Assembly: GCA_002323515.1 (NCBI GenBank)
Contig: DCQQ01000030.1
Location: 1 to 17,823, forward strand
DNA length: 17,823 bases
Source: Balneolaceae bacterium UBA1514
GTDB lineage: Bacteria; Bacteroidota; Rhodothermia; Balneolales; Balneolaceae
Direction: 5' to 3'
Part shown: positions 1-8,162 of the stretch, piece by piece
How the letters are laid out: each line of letters starts with the position of its first letter
How positions within the stretch are numbered: the stretch's first letter is position 1
Position numbers and translations under genes: made by a program
Notes under the pieces: generated by a model
Told to the model about the DNA's origin: nothing
What the model saw: the letters and a program-made list of their open reading frames with translations, nothing else
The model's database searches: none

Positions 1-428
1 AAGCAGATACTGGAACTAAAATGATTCATTTGGGTAAGAATACCCGCAGTACCATCATTTCTAAAGGTATTTCAGCCGGTGAGTCCAATAATAGTTACCG
101 TGGTGAAGTAAAAATTGGCAAAAAAGCTACAGGATCGAAAAACTATTCAGTCTGTGATTCTATGCTTATTGGTCAAAGTTGCGGCGCTCATACATTCCCT
201 TACATTTCATCTGAAAATGCGAGTAGTAGTGTTGAACATGAGGCTACGACTTCGAGAGTGGGAGAGGAGCAGATTTTTTACCTAATGCAACGAGGTATCA
301 GTGAACAAGACGCGATTTCCATGATTATTAACGGTTTTGTTAAAGACGTCTTAAAGGAATTACCTCTTGAATTTGCAGTCGAGGCTAATAAGCTATTGGA
401 TATCAAATTAGAAGGAAGTGTAGGATAA
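1..428 (+). CDS. sufB: Fe-S cluster assembly scaffold SufB, C-terminal part (5' end outside the window)
   Basis: This is the C-terminal ~142 residues of SufB, the scaffold subunit of the SufBC2D complex that builds Fe-S clusters in the cytoplasm. The frame is open from base 3 and reads [16 protein letters not shown], a conserved SufB stretch, so the ATG at 21 is an internal methionine and not the start. Further family signatures are SYRGEVKI, the CDSMLIG segment (cysteine codon at 153-155), [16 protein letters not shown], and a terminal [10 protein letters not shown]...LEGSVG. By counting back from the C-terminus, the CDSML cysteine probably matches E. coli SufB Cys405, and the second Glu of EHEA probably matches Glu434; both have been implicated in cluster assembly. 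That mapping is from memory, not from an alignment. It heads the visible suf operon, with sufC 44 bases downstream. Identity is secure; only the N-terminal part is missing. Confidence 0.97.
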   Translation, partial: ADTGTKMIHLGKNTRSTIISKGISAGESNNSYRGEVKIGKKATGSKNYSVCDSMLIGQSCGAHTFPYISSENASSSVEHEATTSRVGEEQIFYLMQRGISEQDAISMIINGFVKDVLKELPLEFAVEANKLLDIKLEGSVG

Positions 429-472
429 CGTACCGAACAACCCATAAATAGTAATAATCAAATCATAGTATA

Positions 473-1228
473 GTGTTAGAAATTAAAAACCTACATGCCG
501 TCGTAGAAGGTGAAGAACTAGAAATTTTAAAAGGTGTTAATTTAACAGTTGACAAAGGTGAGATCCACGCAATTATGGGCCCAAATGGAAGTGGAAAAAG
601 TACTCTTTCCAAAGTAGTTTCTGGTCATCCAGAATACGAAGTAACGGAAGGAACCATTTTGTTTGAGGGAGAGGATATTACTGAAATGGATGCCGATGAG
701 CGAGCCCATTTGGGATTATTTTTAGCCTTTCAGTATCCAGTTGAGGTACCAGGTATAACAAATAAAACCTTGCTTAGAGAAGCTTATAATACCATTGCTC
801 GTGCCAACGAACGTGAGGAGTTGGACCCTCTAGAATTTGAGGATTATCTAATATCTAAATTAGAAATTATCGAAATGAAAGATGAATTTCTCAATCGCTC
901 CATCAATACAGGTTTCTCGGGTGGTGAAAAGAAAAAAAATGAAATATTTCAAATGGCTGTATTAAACCCACGCCTCTCATTTCTAGATGAAACCGACTCG
1001 GGCTTAGATATAGATGCACTAAAGGTCGTATCTGACGGTGTCAACAAGATCGCAAGTCCAGAAAATGCAATTGTTATGATTACCCATTACCAGCGACTTT
1101 TGAATTATATAAAACCAGATTTTGTGCACGTAATGATGAATGGTAAAATTGTTAAGTCTGGAAATATTTCGTTAGCTGAAGAATTGGAAGCCAACGGATA
1201 TGATAAGATGCAAAAAGAATTAGCCTAA
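473..1228 (+). CDS. sufC: SUF system ATPase SufC
   Basis: SufC is the ABC-type ATPase that binds SufB and SufD and drives conformational changes during Fe-S cluster assembly; it is cytoplasmic and not a transporter. The 251-residue protein has all ABC motifs: Walker [11 protein letters not shown]-loop in LAFQYPVE, signature SGGEKKKNE, Walker B LSFLDE, D-loop SGLD and H-loop in ITHYQRLL. The C-terminal part [16 protein letters not shown] is typical of SufC. Length is normal. The start is a GTG, chosen because the following LEIKNLHA matches the usual SufC N-terminus and no ATG lies in frame near it; there is no Shine-Dalgarno sequence in the 44-base gap after sufB. An A8 run at 932-939 lies inside the signature-motif codons. 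It is the second visible gene of the suf operon. Confidence 0.97.
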   Translation: MLEIKNLHAVVEGEELEILKGVNLTVDKGEIHAIMGPNGSGKSTLSKVVSGHPEYEVTEGTILFEGEDITEMDADERAHLGLFLAFQYPVEVPGITNKTLLREAYNTIARANEREELDPLEFEDYLISKLEIIEMKDEFLNRSINTGFSGGEKKKNEIFQMAVLNPRLSFLDETDSGLDIDALKVVSDGVNKIASPENAIVMITHYQRLLNYIKPDFVHVMMNGKIVKSGNISLAEELEANGYDKMQKELA

Positions 1229-1230
1229 AT

Positions 1231-1235
1231 AGGAG
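1231..1235 (+). promoter_or_regulatory. Shine-Dalgarno sequence of sufD
   Basis: AGGAG lies 9 bases before the sufD ATG at 1245. It is one of only two clear Shine-Dalgarno sequences seen in the window. The neighbouring suf genes start without one, which suggests sufD may be initiated differently from its neighbours. Confidence 0.6.
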
Positions 1236-1244
1236 ATGGTATAA

Positions 1245-2540
1245 ATGAGCAGTGTAAGTACAAAAGAGTTAATTCATTCCTATGTCCAATTACCAGGTGT
1301 ACTCTGTGAGAATTTCATAGAACTGAGATCACAGGCAAAAGAAAACCTAGATAACTGCGCATTCCCTACTAAAAAGGATGAAGAATGGCGCTTTACGGAT
1401 CTCAAGTCCATCACATCGAATAAATTTGAAACGGTAGAAACCAGTGTAGCTCAAGCTGATCTTGAGTTGGACGAATACCACTTAGCTGAAGCCATGAACT
1501 CAAGATTAGTATTTATCGATGGTAACTTCAGTCCGACGCACTCTGCTATTGAAGGGATGCCAGATGGAGTAATTGTAGGTAATATTAATGACTTCCCTGA
1601 TCATGAGCTGCTTCGCTCACACTTAGGGACCATAACCAACTACGAAGATGATGTATTTGTCTCTCTGAATGATGTCAATTTTCAAGATGGAACGTTCATT
1701 TATGTACCCAAGGAAACGGTTATTGAACAACCAATACATATTCTGAATGTATTTACCAATCGAAATAATCCACATTTTGTAACACCTCGAGTATTATTTG
1801 TGGGTGAGATGTATTCAAAGGCTACAATTATTGAAGAGCATATTGGCCTTTCGGATAATGTATATTTAAATGTCCCTGTCAATGAATTTAGGCTCTATAA
1901 CGGGGCTCATGTTCACCATGCACGGATACAGCGTGACAGCAAAAATGCGTCGCACATATCACGACCTGTCGCTATGTTAGATGCCTATGCAGAATACCAT
2001 TCATACACTATTTGCTTGGGTTCTAAATTATTCCGTAATGAACCCAGAGTTATACAGAACGCGGAAGAGGTGGACTTCACTGTTGATGGTTTAGTACTTA
2101 TTGATGGAGAGCAAATTGCAGATACGCATTCTATCATGGATCACCGATTTTCTCATGGAAACTCACATCAGTTACACAAAGTGGTTGTTAACGACCAGGC
2201 CCACTCAATCTTTAATGGTAAAATCTTTGTAGCAAAAGACGCTCAAAAGATAGACTCCTTTCAAGAAAACAGAAACTTACTCATTTCTGACACAGGTAAA
2301 GTAAATACAAAACCACAACTTGAAATATTTGCTGATGATGTGCGGTGCTCTCACGGTGCAACCATAGGTCAATTACAAGATGAAGAAGTGTTTTACTTAC
2401 AGAGTAGAGGGCTTACTGAGCAAAAAAGTAGGGAATTACTGGTTTATGCATTTGCTCTTGAATCGGTTGAGAGCATGGCGGTTAAATCAGTAGAAGAATT
2501 ATTATTAAAAGAAGTAATCGCCTACACCAACAGAGATTAA
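1245..2540 (+). CDS. sufD: Fe-S cluster assembly protein SufD
   Basis: SufD is the SufB paralogue that completes the SufBC2D scaffold and is needed for iron acquisition during cluster assembly. The 431-residue protein has a divergent helical N-terminus containing the KKDEEWRFTDL motif common to SufD, a central beta-helix region, and the conserved C-terminal block EIFADDVRCSHGATIGQL followed by DEEVFYLQSRGL. Cys368 and His370 in RCSH correspond to the SufD Cys/His pair (Cys358 and His360 in E. coli) thought to take part in cluster formation at the SufB-SufD interface. Length is normal. The ATG is supported by an AGGAG nine bases upstream and a 16-base gap after sufC. It sits between sufC and sufS, the usual order in SUF operons. 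Confidence 0.96.
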   Translation: MSSVSTKELIHSYVQLPGVLCENFIELRSQAKENLDNCAFPTKKDEEWRFTDLKSITSNKFETVETSVAQADLELDEYHLAEAMNSRLVFIDGNFSPTHSAIEGMPDGVIVGNINDFPDHELLRSHLGTITNYEDDVFVSLNDVNFQDGTFIYVPKETVIEQPIHILNVFTNRNNPHFVTPRVLFVGEMYSKATIIEEHIGLSDNVYLNVPVNEFRLYNGAHVHHARIQRDSKNASHISRPVAMLDAYAEYHSYTICLGSKLFRNEPRVIQNAEEVDFTVDGLVLIDGEQIADTHSIMDHRFSHGNSHQLHKVVVNDQAHSIFNGKIFVAKDAQKIDSFQENRNLLISDTGKVNTKPQLEIFADDVRCSHGATIGQLQDEEVFYLQSRGLTEQKSRELLVYAFALESVESMAVKSVEELLLKEVIAYTNRD

Positions 2541-2579
2541 ATTGTATAGTAGACGATTGAACATATTCAAAAGATAACG

Positions 2580-3803
2580 ATGGGTGATATAGATTGGAAT
2601 CACATACGAAGTCAATTCCCTGTGCTTAAAACACAAGTGAATGGGCATGCACTGAGTTACTTAGATAATGGTGCAACTAGCCAGATGCCAGAGTCCGTTA
2701 TAACTAGATTAACCGACTACCATCGTTATGAGCATGCTAACATTCATCGTGGTGTACATCATCTGTCACAAACAGCTACTTCAGTCTATGAGGATACCCG
2801 TAGTTTGGTTAGGGATTTTCTACATGCTGAGAGTCTTGAGCAAATCATATTCACGACAGGAACAACCGATTCCATCAACCTAGTGGCTCAATCGTGGGGC
2901 AGTATCAACCTTTCTGCGGGCGACGAAATTATATTATCGGAGATGGAGCACCATGCTAATATAGTTCCATGGCAAATGATTGCTCAAAAAACAGGAGCCA
3001 TCATTAAAGTGGTGCCACTTCTTGATAATGGTGAGTTAGACTTAGAGGTGTATTCAACTTTATTGTCTGAGAGAACAAAAATGGTTGCCTTAGTTCATGT
3101 ATCTAATACGTTAGGTACAGTCAATCCTGTTGCAGAAATAACAGAAAAAGCAAAATCTGTTGGAGCAAAAGTACTGATCGACGGTGCACAAGCAACTCCA
3201 CATATGAAGGTTGATGTACGGAAGTTAGGAGTTGATTTTTACACCTTTTCTGCACATAAAATGTGTGGTCCTACAGGTTTTGGTGTATTATATGGAGATA
3301 GGTCACTTTTAGAATCTATGCCCCCGTACAGAGGAGGAGGAGATATGATAGATAAGGTTAGTTTTTCAGGAACAACCTTCAATGATCTTCCTCATAAATT
3401 TGAAGCTGGAACACCACCTATTGCTGCTGGTATAGCATTTGGCGAGGCTATACGGTACTTAAATGATATTGGGTTGGATGAAATTACTCAACGAGAGTCT
3501 TATCTCTTAGATTATGCCATGGAAGGTTTTAGTACTTTGGATCATGTTCAATTCATAGGCACCTCCGATAATAAAACATCGGTCATTTCTTTTTTATTAG
3601 ATGACATTCACCCAACAGATGCAGGTACTATATTAGATAAGTATGGTATTGCAATACGTACCGGACACCATTGTACACAACCGATTATGGAACGCTATGG
3701 CATTCCAGGTACCATACGCGCCTCACTTTCTTTTTATAACAATGAAGCAGATATTGATTCATTGATTAACGGCATAATTGAAACACAATCATTTTTTAAT
3801 TAA
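2580..3803 (+). CDS. sufS: Cysteine desulfurase SufS
   Basis: This PLP enzyme removes sulfur from L-cysteine to give alanine and an enzyme persulfide, the sulfur source for SUF. The 407-residue protein has the class V aminotransferase fold. Visible landmarks are YLDNGATSQ near the N-terminus, EMEHHANIVPW, the DGAQATPHMKVDV segment whose Asp should contact the PLP ring, the PLP-binding lysine Lys227 in FSAHKMCGPTGFG, and the RTGHHCTQP block with the persulfide cysteine Cys365. The last block and the length fit type II desulfurases (SufS), not IscS/NifS. Such enzymes normally need a SufE or SufU partner to accept the sulfur; none is encoded in this window. The start is the only good ATG, 39 bases after sufD, without a Shine-Dalgarno. 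The gene ends 9 bases before the Nfu-type gene. Confidence 0.96.
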   Translation: MGDIDWNHIRSQFPVLKTQVNGHALSYLDNGATSQMPESVITRLTDYHRYEHANIHRGVHHLSQTATSVYEDTRSLVRDFLHAESLEQIIFTTGTTDSINLVAQSWGSINLSAGDEIILSEMEHHANIVPWQMIAQKTGAIIKVVPLLDNGELDLEVYSTLLSERTKMVALVHVSNTLGTVNPVAEITEKAKSVGAKVLIDGAQATPHMKVDVRKLGVDFYTFSAHKMCGPTGFGVLYGDRSLLESMPPYRGGGDMIDKVSFSGTTFNDLPHKFEAGTPPIAAGIAFGEAIRYLNDIGLDEITQRESYLLDYAMEGFSTLDHVQFIGTSDNKTSVISFLLDDIHPTDAGTILDKYGIAIRTGHHCTQPIMERYGIPGTIRASLSFYNNEADIDSLINGIIETQSFFN

Positions 3804-3812
3804 ATTGTTGAA

Positions 3813-4364
3813 ATGGCTAAAATTAAAGAAATAGAACGAACACCAAATCCTGACGCCATGCGATTTGTACTCGCAGAGCCTTTGACTAATGGGGTAACGC
3901 GGTCCTATGAAGATGCGCAGGAGGCTAAGGATGACCGTTTAGCTGCATCCATATTTAAAATAGAACATGTGATCAATGTGTATTATGTGGATCGTTACAT
4001 TACTGTAACTCAAGATGGTGGAGCTGTTTGGTCAGAGCTATTAAGGAAATTAGCCCCACCCATTCGTGAGGCAGAAGCACAAGAAAATCTAGTTGATGAT
4101 GCCGAAGTACATGTGAGTAAAGAAGCTCTAGATTCGGATGACCCTAGATTACAGGAAATCAACCGGATGCTTGATGAGCAAGTACGTCCCTATCTACTAG
4201 CTGATGGTGGAGGTTTGAAAGTGATCAGCCTAGAAGAAAATAGACTCAAAGTACATTACCAAGGTGCTTGTGGAACATGCCCAACAGCGACAACGGGTAC
4301 CTTGTACGCCATAGAAAGTATGGTCAAGAGAGTAGATCCAGAAATACAAGTCATCTCGGTGTAA
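3813..4364 (+). CDS. NifU/Nfu-type Fe-S scaffold or carrier protein
   Basis: The 183-residue protein has two domains. Residues 1 to ~90 resemble the Nfu N-terminal domain (RTPNPDAMRFVL near the start, then an alpha/beta segment ending in WSELLRKLAPPI). Residues ~110-183 are the NifU C-terminal domain, with LADGGGLKVISL and a CGTCPTATTGTL motif giving Cys153 and Cys156. In characterised Nfu proteins this CxxC pair binds a [4Fe-4S] cluster at a dimer interface and hands it to apo-proteins. The N-terminal domain is not the IscU-type NifU scaffold and has no cysteines, so this protein cannot be the SufU sulfur acceptor. It lies 9 bases after sufS and one base before the A-type carrier, which implies co-expression with the SUF machinery. 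The family is certain; the specific symbol (nfu or nfuA) was left blank. Confidence 0.93.
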   Translation: MAKIKEIERTPNPDAMRFVLAEPLTNGVTRSYEDAQEAKDDRLAASIFKIEHVINVYYVDRYITVTQDGGAVWSELLRKLAPPIREAEAQENLVDDAEVHVSKEALDSDDPRLQEINRMLDEQVRPYLLADGGGLKVISLEENRLKVHYQGACGTCPTATTGTLYAIESMVKRVDPEIQVISV

Positions 4365-4365
4365 C

Positions 4366-4710
4366 ATGTCAGAGATTACCATTAGTGAAACTGCTTATCA
4401 TCGAATATGTGAAATAAAAGGGATCGATTCGGATGAGCAAAAAAATCTATTGCAAATATCCATCATCAGTGGAGGTTGTAGTGGTTTAAGCTATGATTTA
4501 AAGCTAGTTGAAGAGCATGAACTAACCATAAAAAAAACAGATCACCTTTTTGAATATCCGGATTTCAGTTTATACATAGATATGCGAAGCTACTTAATAT
4601 TAGCGGGTACAGAGTTAGATTTTAGTGATGGATTAGAAGGGAAAGGATTTCACTTTCACAATCCTAATGCAAGTCGCACATGCTCTTGTGGAGATAGTTT
4701 CTCGATATAG
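4366..4710 (+). CDS. A-type Fe-S carrier protein (SufA/IscA/ErpA family)
   Basis: The 114-residue protein is a HesB/IscA-family carrier that accepts Fe-S clusters from the scaffold and passes them to target enzymes. The three cluster-binding cysteines are visible: one in SGGCSGLSYDL (near residue 38) and two in the C-terminal TCSCGDSFSI. Other family features are the central YIDMRSYLILAGTELDF segment and GKGFHFHNPNA before the last cysteines. Length is standard. The ATG follows the stop of the Nfu-type gene by one base, so translation is probably coupled. Its place at the end of the suf genes supports a SufA-like role, but IscA, ErpA and SufA cannot be told apart from sequence alone. An A8 run at 4530-4537 lies in a surface-loop region. 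Confidence 0.93.
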   Translation: MSEITISETAYHRICEIKGIDSDEQKNLLQISIISGGCSGLSYDLKLVEEHELTIKKTDHLFEYPDFSLYIDMRSYLILAGTELDFSDGLEGKGFHFHNPNASRTCSCGDSFSI

Positions 4711-4789
4711 TAATTTGTGAGTTTGTACCTACGGTCAATTTGTGACTCTTACATCGAATTGTGAAACCGTTGATTATTTTGAAAAAAGT

Positions 4790-5302
4790 ATGATTAAGAA
4801 TAAAGTTCAATCTAATGAAAAGTTAGTTTCTATTGATATTGCCAAAAGTTTTGGACCTAAATTTCCAATAAAATCTTTAGATATTACTCCTTGGTTGTTT
4901 AAAGGTCTTATTCTGAAAGAAAAATTGTTTACTGACAGCATTGACCAGCACAATTGGCAGGAATATCAGGATTCCTATTTGTGCATTGAAATTAACGAAG
5001 ACGCTCTATTAGCTCCATGGGCGTATATGATACTTACCGAAATAGGCAACCGACACGCAAAAGATGTTTTCTTTACCAACCCAACAGTTGCAAAATCACA
5101 GCTAATCAAGCGGAATATTGACGAAGCCGATTTTAGTTCTTATGAAGAGAAATACGTATTAGTTAAGGGTTGCTCTAATAAGTCTGTAACACCTGATATT
5201 TATGCTAATATAACAAAAAAGCTCATTGGTACAGCAAAAAAAATAATGTACGGTGAAGCTTGCTCTTTTGTGCCTGTGTACATGAGCAAGTCAAATAAAT
5301 AA
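4790..5302 (+). CDS. DUF2480 family protein
   Basis: The function is unknown. The 170-residue protein matches what I recall of the DUF2480 family of Bacteroidota and relatives: N-terminal MIKNKVQSNEKLVSIDI, then LDITPWLFKGLILKEKLF, WAYMILTEI, YVLVKGCSNKSV and a C-terminal IMYGEACSFVPVY. Two cysteines in conserved-looking blocks, Cys128 (KGC) and Cys158 (EAC), could bind metal or be redox active; this is inference. No signal peptide or membrane segment is present. I prefer the ATG at 4790 because it aligns with the usual family N-terminus; a GTG at 4742 in the same frame would add 16 residues. The gene follows the A-type carrier by 79 bases and precedes the dehydrogenase gene by 6 bases, which suggests a role connected to Fe-S assembly. 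Confidence 0.85.
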   Translation: MIKNKVQSNEKLVSIDIAKSFGPKFPIKSLDITPWLFKGLILKEKLFTDSIDQHNWQEYQDSYLCIEINEDALLAPWAYMILTEIGNRHAKDVFFTNPTVAKSQLIKRNIDEADFSSYEEKYVLVKGCSNKSVTPDIYANITKKLIGTAKKIMYGEACSFVPVYMSKSNK

Positions 5303-5308
5303 TAAGAT

Positions 5309-6040
5309 ATGGGAAGTATAATAGTCACAGGTTCATCAAGAGGAATAGGAAAAGCTATTGTAGACCGCTACTTAGATGAACAGTGGAATGTTTTTGGTAC
5401 TTCTACCACAGATATTTCGCTTTTGAATGATCGTTCAAAGTATACCCATACTGTTCTAGACCTGATTGAGTATAAAGAAGCAATTGATTTTTGGGTACAC
5501 TCATTAGAAAAACTTGAAAAATTCCCTCAAGTCCTTGTTAACAATGCCGCCGTTTTCATTGAAAATCCCATTAGCTCATCTGACGAGTTTTGGTTGAAAA
5601 ACTGGAATAAAACTCTGTCAATTAACTTAACAGCTAGTAGTTATCTTGCAAAAAAAGTAATAAAAATATGGTCTGATTCACAAATAGAAGGAATTCTTAT
5701 TAATATTTCTTCGCGTGCAGGGCAGCGAGGAGATACCGAAGAGTTTGCCGCATATGCTGCCTCTAAAGCTGGGATGATGGCATTTGTTAAAAGTATCTCA
5801 CGTAATTTCGGAAAACAAGGTATTACAGCGTTTAGCATAGCCCCAGGTTTTGTTCATACCGATATGGCTATAGAATCGATTAAAACGTATGGGGAAGAGT
5901 ATCTAACCCAAGGACTGGCACTTAATACCATAGTACCTCCTGAAGATATAGCAACTCTTGCATATCGAATCGGCACGGGGGAGTTCAAGCATGCGACCGG
6001 TCAGACTTTTCACATTAATTCGGGTTCTTATCTTTTCTAG
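5309..6040 (+). CDS. Short-chain dehydrogenase/reductase (SDR), substrate unknown
   Basis: This 243-residue protein is a classical SDR: a Rossmann-fold NAD(P)-dependent oxidoreductase. Visible motifs are the cofactor-binding TGSSRGIG near residues 7-14, NNAAVF (the NNAG-equivalent), the catalytic serine region NISSRAG, and the active-site YxxxK as Tyr149 and Lys153 in YAASKAG. The segment SIAPGFVHTDM follows, as is usual, and GQTFHINSG near the C-terminus matches the FabG-like ending, where the last residues close the fold. Length is normal for the family. It resembles FabG-type ketoacyl reductases, but SDR substrates cannot be assigned from sequence. It starts 6 bases after the DUF2480 gene, so the two are likely co-transcribed; its link with the suf genes is positional only. 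Confidence 0.88.
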   Translation: MGSIIVTGSSRGIGKAIVDRYLDEQWNVFGTSTTDISLLNDRSKYTHTVLDLIEYKEAIDFWVHSLEKLEKFPQVLVNNAAVFIENPISSSDEFWLKNWNKTLSINLTASSYLAKKVIKIWSDSQIEGILINISSRAGQRGDTEEFAAYAASKAGMMAFVKSISRNFGKQGITAFSIAPGFVHTDMAIESIKTYGEEYLTQGLALNTIVPPEDIATLAYRIGTGEFKHATGQTFHINSGSYLF

Positions 6041-6083
6041 AATGTATGCAGAGATTTTAACTCGCTTAATTTTAATCCCTGTT

Positions 6084-6091
6084 TAAGTTTG
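6084..6091 (+). promoter_or_regulatory. Possible Bacteroidota-type -7 element ahead of fni
   Basis: TAAGTTTG fits the Bacteroidota -7 consensus TAnnTTTG and lies 12 bases before the fni ATG at 6104. No convincing -33 TTTG is present at the usual distance, and transcription from here would leave almost no leader. The element is weak, and it is offered only because the 63-base gap after the SDR gene is one of the longer gaps in this rightward gene run. Confidence 0.2.
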
Positions 6092-6103
6092 CTAACTTAC
6101 AGT

Positions 6104-7180
6104 ATGAGTTCTATTTCTACCCGTAAAAAAGATCATATAGATCTTACCTTGACCGAAAGTAGTCAATACAAACGACCAACTGGCTTTCAAATGTATCAAC
6201 TCAAGCACAACGCATTGCCTGAATGTGGACTTGAGGATATATCTTTTCATTCACACTTATTAGGTAGTGAGTTTGAGTTCCCCCTATTTATATCATCTAT
6301 GACCGGAGGCCACGGAGAGGCTACTAACCTAAATGCTGATATAGCTACGTTTTGTGAGCACTTTAAGATTCCTTTTGGGGTGGGAAGTCAGCGGGTGATG
6401 CTTGAGGATAGTACCCACGAAAAAAGCTTTGCCATTGTTCGTAAAAAAGCGCCAAATGCATTTATAGCAGCCAATATCGGTGGGGCACAACTTATTGGGG
6501 GAATGCCAAGTAACCGCCTTCAATCAATGATCAATTCTATCCAAGCCAACGCCATTATTGTCCATCTTAATCCACTTCAAGAGTTAATTCAACCAGAAGG
6601 AGACACTCAATTTGATGGTGTCTTAAAGGGGATTCAGCAGTTGGTAAATGAATCTTCAGTCCCACTAATTGTTAAAGAAACAGGTGCGGGGATTGATTCT
6701 GCTGTCGCAAAGCGACTACTGGACGTTGGTGTAAAGGTGATTGATGTTGCTGGAGTTGGAGGAACATCATGGTCAAGAATTGAAGCAGCGCGAATATCTT
6801 CAAGACCAGTTACAAATAAAGTAGGAAGTACTTTAACAAGAAAATACGAACTTGAAATGCAGGAACGCTTTAACGAATGGGGGAATAGCACGGTCTATTG
6901 TCTAAAATCGTTACAGGAACTAGCATGGGAGCGAGAATTTGAAATTATTGCATCTGGAGGAATCAGGCATGCACAGGATATGATAAAAGCCAGATGTTTA
7001 GGGGCCCATTTTGTGGCTGTTGCCCAACCAGTAGTTCGAGTATTAAAAGAGGAAGGGTTAAAAGGGTTAGAAATATGGTTTAACTTATGGCGAAAAGAAG
7101 CAACAATGATTATGACTTTATTAGGAGTTCGAGAATGGAGACTCTTAAGTGAAGAACATATAACACCTCATTATTCATGA
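6104..7180 (+). CDS. fni: Type 2 isopentenyl-diphosphate delta-isomerase
   Basis: The enzyme interconverts isopentenyl and dimethylallyl diphosphate using FMN, NAD(P)H and Mg2+, supplying the starter unit for isoprenoids. The 358-residue protein has an FMN-dependent TIM-barrel layout with N-terminal STRKKDHI, substrate- and flavin-binding blocks MTGG, FGVGSQRVM, the HLNPLQE...QPEGD segment, VKETGAGI, VAGVGGTSW and ASGGIRHAQD. These are the diagnostic motifs of IDI type 2 and separate it from lactate or glycolate oxidases. Length is normal. The ATG at 6104 was chosen because STRKKDHI normally lies close to the N-terminus; a TTG at 6089 in the same frame would add 5 residues. The stop overlaps the start of the polyprenyl synthetase gene by 4 bases (ATGA), so the two isoprenoid genes are translationally coupled. 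Confidence 0.95.
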   Translation: MSSISTRKKDHIDLTLTESSQYKRPTGFQMYQLKHNALPECGLEDISFHSHLLGSEFEFPLFISSMTGGHGEATNLNADIATFCEHFKIPFGVGSQRVMLEDSTHEKSFAIVRKKAPNAFIAANIGGAQLIGGMPSNRLQSMINSIQANAIIVHLNPLQELIQPEGDTQFDGVLKGIQQLVNESSVPLIVKETGAGIDSAVAKRLLDVGVKVIDVAGVGGTSWSRIEAARISSRPVTNKVGSTLTRKYELEMQERFNEWGNSTVYCLKSLQELAWEREFEIIASGGIRHAQDMIKARCLGAHFVAVAQPVVRVLKEEGLKGLEIWFNLWRKEATMIMTLLGVREWRLLSEEHITPHYS

Positions 7181-8160
7181 ATAAACGTTGGCTCGATGAA
7201 ATTGAAAGGGCAATTCAGCAGTTAGAGTTGCCTACTAAACCAAGATCCTTATATAACCCATTTCAATATACAATGGGCATGGGGGGGAAGCGAATTCGTC
7301 CATATTTAACTCTATTAGCATCTGGAATTGCATCTGGTCACCATAACATTGCAATGCATGCAGCCCTTGCGATAGAAATACTCCACAATTTTACTTTAGT
7401 CCATGACGATATTATGGATGAGGCTGAGACAAGAAGAGGTTTCCCTTGTGTACATAATAAATGGGGTCCTAATGTTGCTATTCTAAGTGGAGATGTCATG
7501 TATGTCTACGCTTTTCAGCAATTATCACACTATGGAAAGAAAGAGGATATTGGGCAGGAAGCCTATCACGCAATGATGGAAGTATTTGTTCAGGCAACCA
7601 TTAAAGTATGTGATGGGCAGGCGTTAGATATGGAGCTGATGCAGCGTGAAAAGGTAGAGGTTGAGCAGTACGTTGAGATGATTGAAGGTAAGACAGGGGC
7701 GTTGTTATCTGCGGCTCTTGGGCTTGGCGTAATTGTAGGTGGAAGGTTGGATCTTCTAGCTAATATGCAAGAACTAGGTAGATTAATGGGGGTTGCCTTT
7801 CAAATGCAGGATGACCTTTTGGATGTGACTGCTAAACCTGAAAACTTTGGAAAAAAGAAGGCTGGTGATATACTAGAAGGAAAAAAAACCTACTTATGGA
7901 TAAGAACTTACGAGCAGTGCACCAATGATGAGAAAGCATTGATGGATTTAGCCTACAAAGCATCTAAAGAGTTACTAGACCATGCATGGGTAACCTCGGT
8001 TACCGAGTTTATGTACAAGTATCAGGTCATTGACGAAATATCTCAACTTATCAACAATAAATACGCCCAGATTTACGATATTGTAAAGGAGTTTGAACAT
8101 TCTGAATACCGCAATGAACTCCATCAACTTATAGACTTCTTAACGTCCCGGATAAAATAA
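7177..8160 (+). CDS. Polyprenyl diphosphate synthase (trans-isoprenyl diphosphate synthase)
   Basis: The 327-residue protein is an all-alpha trans-prenyltransferase that extends allylic diphosphates with isopentenyl diphosphate. Both aspartate-rich motifs are intact: Asp77-Asp78-Ile-Met-Asp81 (DDIMD) and Asp212-Asp213-Leu-Leu-Asp216 (DDLLD), which bind Mg2+ and diphosphate. The N-terminal GMGGKRIRPYL gives the basic IPP-binding site, and GKKKAGDILEGKKT follows the second motif. The first motif is a plain DDxxD, not the DDxxxxD of bacterial farnesyl synthases, and a Phe lies five residues before it. Together these suggest a C20 or other chain length, but product length is not decidable here. 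The ATG overlaps the fni stop by 4 bases. bamD starts 2 bases after it. Confidence 0.94.
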   Translation: MNKRWLDEIERAIQQLELPTKPRSLYNPFQYTMGMGGKRIRPYLTLLASGIASGHHNIAMHAALAIEILHNFTLVHDDIMDEAETRRGFPCVHNKWGPNVAILSGDVMYVYAFQQLSHYGKKEDIGQEAYHAMMEVFVQATIKVCDGQALDMELMQREKVEVEQYVEMIEGKTGALLSAALGLGVIVGGRLDLLANMQELGRLMGVAFQMQDDLLDVTAKPENFGKKKAGDILEGKKTYLWIRTYEQCTNDEKALMDLAYKASKELLDHAWVTSVTEFMYKYQVIDEISQLINNKYAQIYDIVKEFEHSEYRNELHQLIDFLTSRIK

Positions 8161-8162
8161 CT

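Noticed and set aside
21..428. ATG at 21 as the start of a short 135-residue gene
   Set aside because: The frame is open to the window edge and the residues before the ATG (ADTGTK) belong to SufB, so it is an internal methionine.
4742..4789. GTG start for the DUF2480 gene
   Set aside because: The ATG at 4790 fits the family N-terminus better; the extra 16 residues look unlike the family. It remains possible.
6634..6891. 85-codon leftward frame inside fni
   Set aside because: It lies wholly within a strongly supported enzyme gene on the other strand and has no recognisable product.
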